DNA of 64,000 nt from Gammaproteobacteria bacterium (GTDB taxonomy: Bacteria; Pseudomonadota; Gammaproteobacteria; Steroidobacterales; Woeseiaceae). The notes beneath the pieces are model-generated. The model saw nothing but the letters and a program-made list of their open reading frames with translations. It made no database searches and was not told the origin of the DNA. Below are positions 7,741 through 16,893 of the stretch, piece after piece (within the stretch, counting starts at the first letter, position 1; each line of letters opens with the position of its first letter). The position numbers and the translations under genes are program-made. Location: NCBI GenBank assembly GCA_029862045.1, contig JAOTYE010000011.1:1-64000 (forward strand), in the 5' to 3' direction.

Positions 7741-9185
7741 TCCCGGCTAACTGTCCCCTCTGCGAATAGTTTGCACAGCTCCGATTCTGGCGCGGCAGTG
7801 GTCAGAACTTCGTCGCCCAGTTCCTGAACCGGAAATTCGGGCGCAGCAAATCGCGGCCAGTCGGGCCTTCGTTCTGAATTCGGATCGCCCGTCGCGGCAA
7901 ACCGTGTCCAGTAGCGGATCATCGTTTCGGTCAGCGCCTGGTCAATGTCGGTGGTGGGCATGTAGGCATCGTGTGTGCCGAAAACGTAAGGCAACTCCGC
8001 ACCGTGGTAGGCGCCGAGCTTTTCGCCGGCCGCCCCTTTGCGGACCCGGGTAAAGAAGTACATCCAGGCGCTGCGGCCGGCCGCGGTCATGCGGGCCGCA
8101 GTGTTTTGCGACGGACATAAATAGTCGTTGGCCGTGGTCAGCCGATCGGACGATTCGTCGGCGTTCGCGCCAATGATCAGCTGGTGATCGCCAAAGCGGC
8201 CGGCCTGGATGCTCTCCCAGGTGGCTTCGGTGATCAGCTGGCCGTCGATAGCAGGTGCGTGGTAGTAGTCTAAAAACGCTTCTTCGTAAACGCGCAGCAG
8301 CTTGTCAGCAGGCACTTGCCGAAGTTGCGCAAGGGAATTGTCGCCCTCGATCCCCAGGATGCTGGCGAGCTTCCTGCCCCGCTCCCGTTCGCCGTCAAGG
8401 GAACTACCGTCGATACCATAGCCAGCAGTGCTTTCCAGTATTGCCCGATGAAACAGGCCTGCGGCGGGTTTGGCGAACATCAGCGCCAGAATGTCTTCAG
8501 CGCCGGCTGATTCGCCAAACGCGGTGACACGATGCGGGTCGCCGCCGAACTGCTCGATGTTGTCCTGTATCCACTGCAATGACGCGACGATATCCCAGAG
8601 CCCGAAGTTGGCCGTGGGTTCATCTGCTGTCAGGCCCGGGGGTGAAAGAAAGCCGAATGCGCCCTGGCGATAAGCGACCGAGACAACGACGACACCTTCT
8701 TGCGCGAGTACATGACCGTGATAGTTAGGCTCGTAGGACCAGCCGCTTCGGTTGCTGCCGCCATGCACCCACACCATGACGGGAAGTTTGGCGTCGCTCT
8801 CGAGGGTCGGGGTCCAGATGTTGAGATACAAGCAGTCCTCGCTAACGTCGAGGTCAGCGTAGTAATCGCCAGAACCACCAAATGTCCCGGCCATGTACCG
8901 ATACCAGTCGAGAATGCGCATCGACTGCATGCACGCCGGCGCAAACCTGCTTGCATCACGACGCGCGACTTTCGTTTCCAGCGGCTGTGGTACGCGCCAG
9001 CGCAAATCACCGACAGGCGGCTCGGCGAAGGGTACGCCGAGGAACGCGCTGACCCCGTGGTCCGGCATGTGTTTTCCGACAAGGACCTCGCCGCCGATCT
9101 CAACACGTGGATCCGCGGGTGCACGAATACTGTCGCAAGCACCTAACGCGGTCAGCGCAATGGCGAGGACCAGGCTACGCATCAT
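7737..9185 (-). CDS. Type-B carboxylesterase lipoprotein
   Basis: The 482-residue product is an alpha/beta-hydrolase of the carboxylesterase/para-nitrobenzyl esterase family. It has an N-terminal lipoprotein signal (LTALGAC, lipidated Cys at about 16), FLGVPFAEPPVGDLRW, SEDCLYLNIWTP, the oxyanion segment WVHGG, the nucleophile elbow FGESAGAED and the late YHGAELPYVFG with the probable catalytic His. It would hydrolyse carboxylic esters while anchored to a membrane facing the periplasm. Its ATG shares one base with the stop of the upstream BCCT transporter gene, so uptake and hydrolysis may be linked. The natural substrate is unknown. Confidence 0.88.
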   Translation of the reverse strand: MMRSLVLAIALTALGACDSIRAPADPRVEIGGEVLVGKHMPDHGVSAFLGVPFAEPPVGDLRWRVPQPLETKVARRDASRFAPACMQSMRILDWYRYMAGTFGGSGDYYADLDVSEDCLYLNIWTPTLESDAKLPVMVWVHGGSNRSGWSYEPNYHGHVLAQEGVVVVSVAYRQGAFGFLSPPGLTADEPTANFGLWDIVASLQWIQDNIEQFGGDPHRVTAFGESAGAEDILALMFAKPAAGLFHRAILESTAGYGIDGSSLDGERERGRKLASILGIEGDNSLAQLRQVPADKLLRVYEEAFLDYYHAPAIDGQLITEATWESIQAGRFGDHQLIIGANADESSDRLTTANDYLCPSQNTAARMTAAGRSAWMYFFTRVRKGAAGEKLGAYHGAELPYVFGTHDAYMPTTDIDQALTETMIRYWTRFAATGDPNSERRPDWPRFAAPEFPVQELGDEVLTTAAPESELCKLFAEGTVSRD

Positions 9186-10696
9186 CAGTTGGAAGCACGC
9201 ACATCGGCCTGTAGTGTTTTGACGAGGCTAATCGACATGACCACGCCGATGAGCAGAATTGGCAATGATGCGATAAGCACGATGACCTGCATCACTCTGA
9301 GGCCACCGATGTACATCAGTGCGACGGGCATCAGGCCAAACGCAAAGGCCCAAAACGCACGATGCCAGCGCGCAGGATCGTCACCCGCCTTCAGGTTCAA
9401 CGTAGCGCTCGACGCGAGCGTGTACGACGCAGAGTCATAGGTGGTCGCAGCAAAAATGATCGCGATTGCCGAAAAGACAGCAATGACCAGCGGTGTCAGA
9501 GGCAGTTGCTCCAACATCGCGACGATCGCGGCGTTGCCGTCGATCGAATTCATGATGCCCGTGAAATCGAGAGTACCGGCGAGCTCGAGGTACAGCGCGT
9601 AGTTGCCGATAATCATGTAGAACACCCAACTGCCCAGTGAGCCAAATAGCAACATGCCTGTGATGACCTGACGAATTGTGCGCCCACGGGAAATACGGGT
9701 GACGAACAAGCCGATGTACGGCGCGTACGCGACCCACCATGCCCAATAGAAGACCGTCCAGCTCTCAACGAAACCGGAATCGCTGAACGGGTCGGTCCAG
9801 AAGTTCATGCGCAGGAAATTCTGCGCCATGAGGCCGACGCCGTTAAGGCTGGTCTTTAGCAGGAACGCCGTTGGGCCGACAAGCAGAATGAAGAGCAACA
9901 GGCCGAAAGCAAGCACCAGGTTGATATCGCTAAGCCGTTTGATGCCTTTTTTCAGTCCAAGCCATACGCTGCCGGCGAACAGCAGCACACAAAGCACCAC
10001 AACACCCATCTCGAGGTTAAAGCTCGGCTCGATGCCGAACAGCCATGCGAGGCAGGCGGCGATCATCGGCGTTGAAAAACCCAGTGATGAGGCGGCGCCA
10101 CCAATCAGGGCAATCATGAAAAAGAGATCGATCGCTCTGGCGACAGGCCCTTGCTCTTTTCCCTTCAGGTACCAGTTGCAGCTCACGCTAAAGCGCAAAA
10201 TGTTCATCTTCTTGACGTAGTAGGGGTAGGCAATCGCGATCGTGGGCAGGCAATAGAATGCCCATGCTGTAAAGCCCCAGTGAAAGAGGCCATACGTAGA
10301 AGCCCATTCCGCGGCTTCTGCACTGCGCGGTTCGGCACCGAATGGTGGCGCCTGATAGTAATAGGCCCATTCGGTGGCGCACCAGTAAATCAGGCCGGCG
10401 CCAACCCCGGCGCAGAACAACATTGCGACCCAGCTAATCTGGCTGAACTCAGGCTCATCCTGATCCTGCCCAAGCTTGAGCGCGCCATAACGGCTTGCGG
10501 CGATCCAGACAAGAAACCCGATCGCGGCGACGCTTGCCAGCAGGTAGAGAATTCCGAATTCGCGCGCGATCCAGTCGTATGTGCTTTGCAGAAAGTAGCC
10601 CGTCGCATCGGGGGCGATCGCGATCGGGAGGCAAACCAGAGCGATGATAGTGACGCACGCGATGAAACTCGGCCAATCGATTCTGCTCTGATCCAT
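9185..10696 (-). CDS. BCCT-family betaine/carnitine/choline transporter
   Basis: The 503-residue inner-membrane protein has about 12 transmembrane segments and the family signature around YWAWWVAYAPYIGLFVTR followed by ISRGRTIRQV. It also has YWCATEWAYYYQ and GFTAWAFYCLP in the earlier helices. BCCT proteins take up quaternary ammonium compounds or related zwitterions, driven by sodium or proton gradients or by exchange. The substrate cannot be read from the sequence. It is translated just before the carboxylesterase, with a one-base overlap, which hints that the esterase may process an ester related to the transported compound; that link is an inference. Confidence 0.92.
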   Translation of the reverse strand: MDQSRIDWPSFIACVTIIALVCLPIAIAPDATGYFLQSTYDWIAREFGILYLLASVAAIGFLVWIAASRYGALKLGQDQDEPEFSQISWVAMLFCAGVGAGLIYWCATEWAYYYQAPPFGAEPRSAEAAEWASTYGLFHWGFTAWAFYCLPTIAIAYPYYVKKMNILRFSVSCNWYLKGKEQGPVARAIDLFFMIALIGGAASSLGFSTPMIAACLAWLFGIEPSFNLEMGVVVLCVLLFAGSVWLGLKKGIKRLSDINLVLAFGLLLFILLVGPTAFLLKTSLNGVGLMAQNFLRMNFWTDPFSDSGFVESWTVFYWAWWVAYAPYIGLFVTRISRGRTIRQVITGMLLFGSLGSWVFYMIIGNYALYLELAGTLDFTGIMNSIDGNAAIVAMLEQLPLTPLVIAVFSAIAIIFAATTYDSASYTLASSATLNLKAGDDPARWHRAFWAFAFGLMPVALMYIGGLRVMQVIVLIASLPILLIGVVMSISLVKTLQADVRASN

Positions 10697-10754
10697 CTGC
10701 TTCCCTTGTTGCTAGTGACTATTCAGGACGACGGGATCGCAAATAATAACCTGT

Positions 10755-11930
10755 TCAATCAATTGATTGCCGGCCGTGAGGCGTCACGGGGCCGAATTCT
10801 GCCCGAATCGCTGCACCGTGTTCATCAAGCGCCGGCACCGGCGCCGGTGCAAAGTCGATGCCGTCCTGCTGCGCGGCCGGAGCGACAAGCTGAACAGGGC
10901 CGGACGGCGTTGCGGCGGTGCAGCGCCGCAGTTGCGGGTGTTCTGACAAACCACGCAGATCGTTGACCGAGGCGAACGCCACACCGGCAGCGGCAAGACG
11001 CTCACGAACGTCCTGCTCCGTAATGGCCGAGAAAACAGTTGTTATCTTTTCGTTCATTGAGCCGCGGTTGGCGCAGCGCAGCTCATTGTTCAGGAATGAC
11101 TCGTGCTCGCCGAGTTCTGGACGCCGCAATACCTGTTCGCAAAACCGCTTCCACTCCCGGTTATTCTGAATCGCGATGACAACCTCCCCGCCACCCTTGG
11201 TTTCGTAGGCGCCGTAGGGCGCGATCGACGGGTGTGCGATGCCAACTCTCGCTGGCGCGTGTCCGGTGCCTTCTTCGTGCAACAGAGGCACGGTGAGCCA
11301 GTCAGCAATAGAGTCGAACAACGAAACATGCAGGCTCTTGCCAACACCGGTTCGGCCGCGCTCTATTAGCGCCTCCAGAACAGCTGCGTGCGCAGACAGG
11401 CCACAGGCGATATCACAGATGGACACACCAACACGCCCAGGCCCGGCAGGTGAGCCGGTAATCGAGGTAAGGCCGGACTCGCATTGCACCAGCAGGTCAT
11501 AGGCCCGCATATCGCGATACGGGCCGCTTGGGCCATAACCGCTGATATCGACCGTGATCAGCTTCTCGTTTTGTTTGCGGAGCTCAGCGCAACCGAGCCC
11601 GGCCCGCTCTGCCGCACCCGGCGCAAGGTTTTGTACGAACACATCTGCTTTGCGGAGCATTGCTTGCAGCAGGGCAAAGTCAGCGACGTCTTTGATGTCG
11701 AGGCAAATTGATTCTTTACCGCGGTTTAGCCAGACGAAGTACGCGCTCTCGCCATGGGCAACGCTGTCGTAGGCGCGCGCGAAGTCTCCTTCGTGGCGCT
11801 CGATTTTGATAACGCGGGCACCCGCATCTGCGAGCCGGGCCGTGCAAAGCGGCGCCGCAGCTGCTTGCTCGAGCGAGACGACAAAAACGCCTTGCAACGC
11901 GCCGCTCTTCGATTCGATCTTTGGGCTCAT
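10755..11930 (-). CDS. CaiB/BaiF (class III) CoA transferase
   Basis: The start is placed at the ATG at 11930 (391 residues), where the family begins with LQGVFVVSLEQAAAAP; the longer in-frame extension upstream has no homology-like pattern and overlaps the opposite gene. Seen motifs are RLADAGARVIKIER, WLNRGKESICLDI, and the catalytic Asp in RAYDLLVQCESGLTSITG. The enzyme would move CoA between carboxylic acids by a ping-pong-like mechanism in the cytosol. Substrates are unknown; relatives use formyl, carnitinyl, succinyl or mesaconyl groups. The C-terminal proline-rich stretch may be partly divergent. It lies 58 bases downstream of the BCCT gene start on the same strand but is transcribed before it, so the three may form one operon. 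Confidence 0.88.
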   Translation of the reverse strand: MSPKIESKSGALQGVFVVSLEQAAAAPLCTARLADAGARVIKIERHEGDFARAYDSVAHGESAYFVWLNRGKESICLDIKDVADFALLQAMLRKADVFVQNLAPGAAERAGLGCAELRKQNEKLITVDISGYGPSGPYRDMRAYDLLVQCESGLTSITGSPAGPGRVGVSICDIACGLSAHAAVLEALIERGRTGVGKSLHVSLFDSIADWLTVPLLHEEGTGHAPARVGIAHPSIAPYGAYETKGGGEVVIAIQNNREWKRFCEQVLRRPELGEHESFLNNELRCANRGSMNEKITTVFSAITEQDVRERLAAAGVAFASVNDLRGLSEHPQLRRCTAATPSGPVQLVAPAAQQDGIDFAPAPVPALDEHGAAIRAEFGPVTPHGRQSID

Positions 11931-12023
11931 AGGCGATTGATTAAAATAGATTTCCGGGGCGCCGTAAACGTAAACTACATTTTGCGCATATCTTATCGCC
12001 TTGCTACGGCTTACTGACAAGCA

Positions 12024-12587
12024 ATGAATGACGCTCACAAGAAATTCTTGCGGTTGCCGAAAAAGCACGCAGCGGCGGTCGCCGGAGCCGAGCCGGTGGA
12101 TGGCGCACAGCTGCTTCGCCAGCAATCGATCCCTAACGCCATTTACGCCGCGCTCACTATCGTGATTGTTTTCAGCATCTTGTGGGCGATGATGTCGACG
12201 CTGACCAATCGCATCTTTCCCTGGATGACGCTCGTGCTTGGTGTATTCATTGGTCTTGGTATTCGTCGCGCCGGACATGGTCTCGACTGGCGCTTCCCCG
12301 CGCTGGCCGCGGCAATCGCAGTAGCCGGCGCGCTGATCAGTAATATTGTCGTTGCCGCATCTTTCACTGCGGCTGCGCTCGAGACGAGCACATTCACTGT
12401 GCTGCGGGCCGTGACCGTAATGACCTGGCCGGTTTTCTTTGCGGAGGCACTGTCTTCGGCCGATGTGGTCTATGCGCTGTTTGCAGCCGCGATCGCCGCC
12501 TTCTATGCCAACCGCCGCTTGAGCCGGGCGGAGTTTCATGCGGTACGCAATTGGCAGCAGGAAAAGATCGATGCCGGACAGGATTGA
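12024..12587 (+). CDS. Four-helix inner-membrane protein of unknown function
   Basis: The 187-residue product has a basic N-terminal cytosolic tail of about 35 residues, then four hydrophobic segments near residues 38-57, 65-80, 90-112 and 150-165, and a charged C-terminal tail. No catalytic motif or family was recognised. It starts 93 bases from the divergent CoA transferase gene, so the two share an upstream region. The Shine-Dalgarno match is poor. Confidence 0.6.
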   Translation: MNDAHKKFLRLPKKHAAAVAGAEPVDGAQLLRQQSIPNAIYAALTIVIVFSILWAMMSTLTNRIFPWMTLVLGVFIGLGIRRAGHGLDWRFPALAAAIAVAGALISNIVVAASFTAAALETSTFTVLRAVTVMTWPVFFAEALSSADVVYALFAAAIAAFYANRRLSRAEFHAVRNWQQEKIDAGQD

Positions 12588-12699
12588 GCTTTACAGCGAT
12601 TCGCTAGTGATTATCCGCCCACCTATGCATGGCTCCGGCGGGTAGAGAACCAGGATGGTTTCGTGGGGATGGAGAAACGCGGTCGCCCAGCCGGCCATG

Positions 12700-12726
12700 T
12701 GCCCTGAGGGCAGGCGGGCTCCTACA
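12700..12726 (-). repeat. REP-like palindromic element overlapping a stop codon
   Basis: Read on the minus strand this is GTAGGAGCCCGCCTGCCCTC followed by AGGGCAC. It contains a short inverted repeat (GCCCT-AGGGC) and the core GGAGCCCGCC, which recurs at 21946-21955. The element begins inside the TAG stop of the HD-domain gene. Repeats with a TGTAGGAGC head are widespread REP-type elements in Pseudomonas and related gammaproteobacteria. It may protect the mRNA 3' end or act as a weak terminator. Confidence 0.5.
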
Positions 12727-13759
12727 CAGGCATCAACAGACCATTCGTCAATTCGACAGCCCGTCCGGTGAACGATGCGAGTTGCCGTTTGACGAGCAGC
12801 TCGAGCTCATTCACCGCGTTGACGATACCGAGAAAATATGCCGGCTCGCGCCTGAGTAAGGACCAGTCACCCGACTCTATGATGCGGACAAGGTGTGTGA
12901 TGTTGCCGCGAATCGCGTCGATGTACGGATTCTGACCATCGTAGAGTACTTCGATGTAGCGGTACACGCGATTGAACTTGCGGTGTAGCCGATCTCGCAT
13001 GACCTGCTGGTAGAAGGCCGGCGTTTTCCGCAGCAGATCCAGTCCCGATTTGTAGCGAACCATGTATTCGCCGGGCTTCGCGTTTTCGACGGCGACTCCC
13101 CCGACGACGAATTCCTTGTACAAACGGTCACGGCATTTCTCGAGGTAGCAGCGATCCGCCATTTGCGCCATCAGGTCGGCGGTGCCAATCAGGTGGCCGC
13201 AGATGATGTCGCGCGGATCATCGAGCTCGATCTTGTCGAGATCGAGTTCATAGCCCGTGAAATGCACGATCATGCTGCTGACAGCGACATCTTTCGCCAT
13301 GCCAAGCTCGGGCAGATAGCGGCGCAGGAAATCGGCACTTCGCGACACGTGATACAACGTAAATTCCGCACCGTTGGCGAATTCGCTGTCGCGCTCGCTG
13401 TGACGAATGTAGCCCGAATCATGAAAAAGTGACGTGATGATCGCCATCTGTGCGCGGTGCGCACCGAGTCGATCTTTCGGTTCTACGCTGCGCTCATAGC
13501 CGGCGACCAGCCGTGCCAGCGCGAGCGTCATGTCCAGTGTGTGCTGCACGTCGTGGTAGGTCGTGTCACAACCTTTGTAACCCGGAAAGCGGCCAGTGAA
13601 CAGGCGCTCGAAGTCATAAAACGCAAGCCAGAGCTTGTCGTACGACGCACCGGGGAAGGTCTCGCTAAACAACTCGTACACAGCATTGCGAACCGAGACA
13701 GGGTCACTTACCTGCACGGTATTGGTAACGTCGTAGTCGTTACGCCGATCCTGGGACAT
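12722..13759 (-). CDS. HD-domain metal-dependent phosphohydrolase
   Basis: The 345-residue product carries an HD-type metal site: TTYHDVQHTLDMT (His-Asp-x-x-His) followed by SLFHDSGYIRHSE (His-Asp) and a later GHLIGTADLMAQMADRCYLE that supplies a further Asp. The spacing recalls class I cyclic-nucleotide phosphodiesterases as well as general HD hydrolases, so a nucleotide or cyclic-nucleotide substrate is plausible but not shown. No sensor or membrane domain is present, so it should be cytosolic. The ATG at 13759 is used; a TTG at 13825 would add 22 lysine-rich low-complexity residues and cannot be excluded. Its stop codon overlaps a REP-like element. Confidence 0.75.
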   Translation of the reverse strand: MSQDRRNDYDVTNTVQVSDPVSVRNAVYELFSETFPGASYDKLWLAFYDFERLFTGRFPGYKGCDTTYHDVQHTLDMTLALARLVAGYERSVEPKDRLGAHRAQMAIITSLFHDSGYIRHSERDSEFANGAEFTLYHVSRSADFLRRYLPELGMAKDVAVSSMIVHFTGYELDLDKIELDDPRDIICGHLIGTADLMAQMADRCYLEKCRDRLYKEFVVGGVAVENAKPGEYMVRYKSGLDLLRKTPAFYQQVMRDRLHRKFNRVYRYIEVLYDGQNPYIDAIRGNITHLVRIIESGDWSLLRREPAYFLGIVNAVNELELLVKRQLASFTGRAVELTNGLLMPV

Positions 13760-13945
13760 GATTCTTTTCTTTTTGTTCTTTGTCGCCGGAGCACCGGCAG
13801 GAACGTTGGATCTGTTGTCAGTCAACGGCGTCCCCGGTGCACTGGCTCATGCCTTTGAATCATACACGGCACGCCTGCAACACACAGTGCGAATATCTGC
13901 AATATGTCATGTAAACGTCGGCTATCGCAGACGCTGACGGGCCCT

Positions 13946-14713
13946 TCAAATGTCAAATTCGGCAACCACCGGCGCATGATCGGAGGGCCGCTCCCAGGCC
14001 CTCGGTTCCTTGTCGACGTAACTTGCGCTGCAGCTTCGCGCCATAGTGTCACTCGCCAGAATCAGGTCAATGCGCAGGCCGGCGTTACGTCGAAAGCCTG
14101 CCGCCCGGTAATCCCACCAGCTGAAGCATTTCTCTGGCTGCTCGAATTTGCGAAACACATCGGTCAGGCCTAATGCGATCAATTCTTTTAACGCCGCGCG
14201 TTCCTTAGGACTGCACAGTATTCCACTTCCCCATTTTTCCGCGTCGTAGACGTCCTCATCTGCGGGCGCGATATTGAAGTCACCGAGAACGACGAGCTTT
14301 TCGTGCCGCGATAGTTCGTCAGCGAGAAAACCATGCAAGGCGCCAAGCCAGCCGAGTTTGTAGACGTACTTCTCGGAGCCGACGGACTGGCCATTCGGGA
14401 CGTAGAGATTGATGACGCGAATGTCATCAACTGTCGTCGCAAGTACCCTGCGTTGCGGGTCATCAAAGCCCGGAAATCCCGTAACAGGATCAGCAGGCTG
14501 AGTACGGCTGATTACAGCAACGCCGTTATACGTTTTCTGGCCGTTGGCCAGGGACGCGTAGCCGACAGCGGACAGATCAGCAACGGGAAAAACCTCAGTG
14601 ACCTGCTTGATTTCCTGCAATACCAGTACGTCCGGGCTGTTTGCCGCAAGCCATTCAAGTACATGTGGAAGACGCACCTTCATGGAGTTCACGTTCCACG
14701 TCGCGATTTTCAT
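13946..14713 (-). CDS. xthA: Exodeoxyribonuclease III
   Basis: The 255-residue enzyme has all the hallmarks of the exonuclease III/AP endonuclease family: KIATWNVNSMKVR, LQEIKQ with the metal-binding Glu, NLYVPNGQ, VLGDFNIAP with the catalytic Asp and Asn, WWDYRAAGFRRNAGLRID and the final PSDHAPV with the catalytic His. It cuts DNA at abasic sites and removes 3' blocks in base excision repair. Its start overlaps the stop of prlC by four bases, so it is probably the second gene of a two-gene operon. Confidence 0.95.
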   Translation of the reverse strand: MKIATWNVNSMKVRLPHVLEWLAANSPDVLVLQEIKQVTEVFPVADLSAVGYASLANGQKTYNGVAVISRTQPADPVTGFPGFDDPQRRVLATTVDDIRVINLYVPNGQSVGSEKYVYKLGWLGALHGFLADELSRHEKLVVLGDFNIAPADEDVYDAEKWGSGILCSPKERAALKELIALGLTDVFRKFEQPEKCFSWWDYRAAGFRRNAGLRIDLILASDTMARSCSASYVDKEPRAWERPSDHAPVVAEFDI

Positions 14714-16737
14714 TTGCTCCGTATTCCGATTTGTCGGAGCAGTGCATCCATCTCGGGCTTGCGTCCGCGAAAGGCGATATAGGCCTGCATAATGTCGCTG
14801 CTGCCGCCGATCTCGAGTATCTCACTGCGAAAGCGTTGTGCTGTGTCGCGATCAAACACACCGGCCTCTTCAAATGCGCCGAACGCATCGGCCGCAAGCA
14901 CCTCAGCCCATTTATAGCTGTAGTAACCGGCCGCGTATCCGCCGGCGAAAATGTGCGAAAAGCTGTGCGGCAAGCGGTTGTAGTCGGGATGCGGAACCAG
15001 AGCAACCTCGTCGCGCACCTCTTTCAAGGTCTCGAGGACGGCCGGGCCTCGCTGCGGGTCGAACTCGGCGTGCGTGCGAAAATCAAACAGCGCGAATTCG
15101 AGCTGGCGCATCATGGCGAGCGCCGCGCCGGTGTGCCGGCTGTCGTCGAGGCGGTCGTAGAGTTGCCGGGGTAAGGAGTCCCCCGATTCAGTGTGTGCTG
15201 AGCATCGCCGGAGTACGTCGTAATTCCACGCGAAGTTCTCCATGAACTGGCTCGGCAGCTCGACCGCATCCCAGGGAACGCCATTGATACCGGCGATGCT
15301 CGGATAGTCGATACGTGTCAGCAAGTGATGCAGCATGTGACCGAACTCATGGAACAGGGTCACGACGTCTTCATGGGTCAGCAGGGAGCGGTGCGTGCTG
15401 CTGTTGTCGGGCGGCGGAAAGTTGCAGACAAGATAGCCGACAGGCAACGTCGTGCGACCGTCGAGTTTTTTGCGAACGATGCACTCATCAATCCATGCAC
15501 CGTTGCGCTTGCCACTGCGCGCAAACAAGTCCACGTAAAATCCACCGATCACGGCGCCGTTCTCGCTCTGCACCGAGTAGTAGCGGGCGTCTTCGTGCCA
15601 GGTCGCGACATCCTCCCGCACTTCGAGCTTGACGCCATAAAGGCGCTCGGCGAGTTCGAACAGCCCGTCGACCACGGTTTGTACAGGAAAATACTGGCGT
15701 AGTTCTTCGTTCGAAATGGAGTGCTTTTTCTGCTTCAGTTTTTCGAGCCAATATGGGCAGTCCCATGGCGCAAGGGCGATACCGGCGAACTCGGTGAGCT
15801 CTGCAAGCTCCTTTTCAGCCGACGCGTACGTGCGCGATGCGAGTTCGTGCAGAAAGCTGACGACATCGTCAGTTGATTCAGCCATTTTCGTGGCCAGCGA
15901 ATACTCGGCGAAGTTGTCAAAACCAACGAGTCGTGCCGCTTCATGTCGAAGCGACAAAATCTTGTGGATATGCTCGCTGTTATCCCAGTCAGCATTGTCT
16001 CCCTGGTCGGAGGCGCGGGTTACCCACGCGTGATAGAGGGCTTCACGCAGCCCGCGCTTCTCGGCATGTCGCATGACAGCGTCGTAAGTTGGGTGGTCGA
16101 GCGTCAGCAGCCAACCCTGTCGATCTCGCCTGCGTGCCTCGGCCGCTGCGCGTACCAACGCATGTCGTGGCAAGCCGGCGAGATCCTGCTCGTCATCGAT
16201 GTGCACGCTCCAGGCGTCCTGAGCGTCCTGAATGTTGTGCTCGAAGGCAGCCTGCGTCGCAGCAAGCAGCTGCATGATCTCCTTGAATCGCGCTTTGTCG
16301 ACGTCCGGCAGGTCGACGCCCGCTAGCCGGAAGTCACGCAGCGCATGTTGCACGACACTTTTTTGTGCGGCGCTGGCACTCGGAGGTAAATGCGCCTCGA
16401 CGGCGGCATAGGCCCGCTGCAATCTGGCGTTTTGTGACAAATCCGTGCCATGTTCGGTCAATAGCGGGAGGGCGGCATTATAGGCGTCGCGCCACTCGCG
16501 CGAGCCGAGCACACCTTGAAGATGACTGACCGGTGACCAGACACGAGAGAGCTCATGGTCCATTTCCTCGAGTGGCGCGATCAGCGAGTCGAAGTCGGGG
16601 GTGGGCGTCGCGTCGAGTAGTGCTTCGAGCTTTTGCCGATGTGCTGAGATAAGCTCGCTGAGCGCCGGAACGACCTGCTCGGGCGCAAGCTCAGCAAATC
16701 GCGGTAGCGATGAGGTATCCAGGAGCGGGTTGGGCAT
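14710..16737 (-). CDS. prlC: Oligopeptidase A, M3-family zinc metallopeptidase
   Basis: The 675-residue product matches the length and order of oligopeptidase A. The zinc site is TLFHEFGHMLHHLLT (HExxH) with the third ligand Glu in the following helix, after GVPWDAVELPSQFMENFAW. The family N-terminus NPLLDTSSLPRF and the C-terminal FRGRKPEMDALLRQIGI are present. It degrades short peptides in the cytosol, including cleaved signal peptides. It is translationally coupled to xthA downstream. Confidence 0.95.
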   Translation of the reverse strand: MPNPLLDTSSLPRFAELAPEQVVPALSELISAHRQKLEALLDATPTPDFDSLIAPLEEMDHELSRVWSPVSHLQGVLGSREWRDAYNAALPLLTEHGTDLSQNARLQRAYAAVEAHLPPSASAAQKSVVQHALRDFRLAGVDLPDVDKARFKEIMQLLAATQAAFEHNIQDAQDAWSVHIDDEQDLAGLPRHALVRAAAEARRRDRQGWLLTLDHPTYDAVMRHAEKRGLREALYHAWVTRASDQGDNADWDNSEHIHKILSLRHEAARLVGFDNFAEYSLATKMAESTDDVVSFLHELASRTYASAEKELAELTEFAGIALAPWDCPYWLEKLKQKKHSISNEELRQYFPVQTVVDGLFELAERLYGVKLEVREDVATWHEDARYYSVQSENGAVIGGFYVDLFARSGKRNGAWIDECIVRKKLDGRTTLPVGYLVCNFPPPDNSSTHRSLLTHEDVVTLFHEFGHMLHHLLTRIDYPSIAGINGVPWDAVELPSQFMENFAWNYDVLRRCSAHTESGDSLPRQLYDRLDDSRHTGAALAMMRQLEFALFDFRTHAEFDPQRGPAVLETLKEVRDEVALVPHPDYNRLPHSFSHIFAGGYAAGYYSYKWAEVLAADAFGAFEEAGVFDRDTAQRFRSEILEIGGSSDIMQAYIAFRGRKPEMDALLRQIGIRSK

Positions 16738-16814
16738 TGACGTGGCTGAGATCCTTTTCAGGCGCAGGATGTTACCACAGGCCTGATTGAACAGAGCGCC
16801 AGAGAATCACAGGG

Positions 16815-16837
16815 GCCTGCCTATCCCTGGGGCAGGC
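16815..16837. repeat. Hairpin between prlC and gor
   Basis: A 7-bp stem (GCCTGCC/GGCAGGC) with a nine-base loop lies in the 156-base divergent region. No T-run follows, so it is not a standard terminator. It may be a REP remnant or a regulatory hairpin in the gor leader. Confidence 0.35.
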
Positions 16838-16893
16838 AGCGAGCGGGCGAGCGAAAACAGCGGTCGTCAGACCGCTTGAGACGGAGAATACGT

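Noticed and set aside
10151..10966. Plus-strand ORF across the BCCT and CoA transferase genes
   Set aside because: It spans two real genes in antisense and has no recognisable product.
10755..12539. 594-residue version of the CoA transferase
   Set aside because: The extra 203 N-terminal residues lack any family pattern and lie antisense to the membrane-protein gene at 12024-12587. The homologous part begins at the ATG at 11930.
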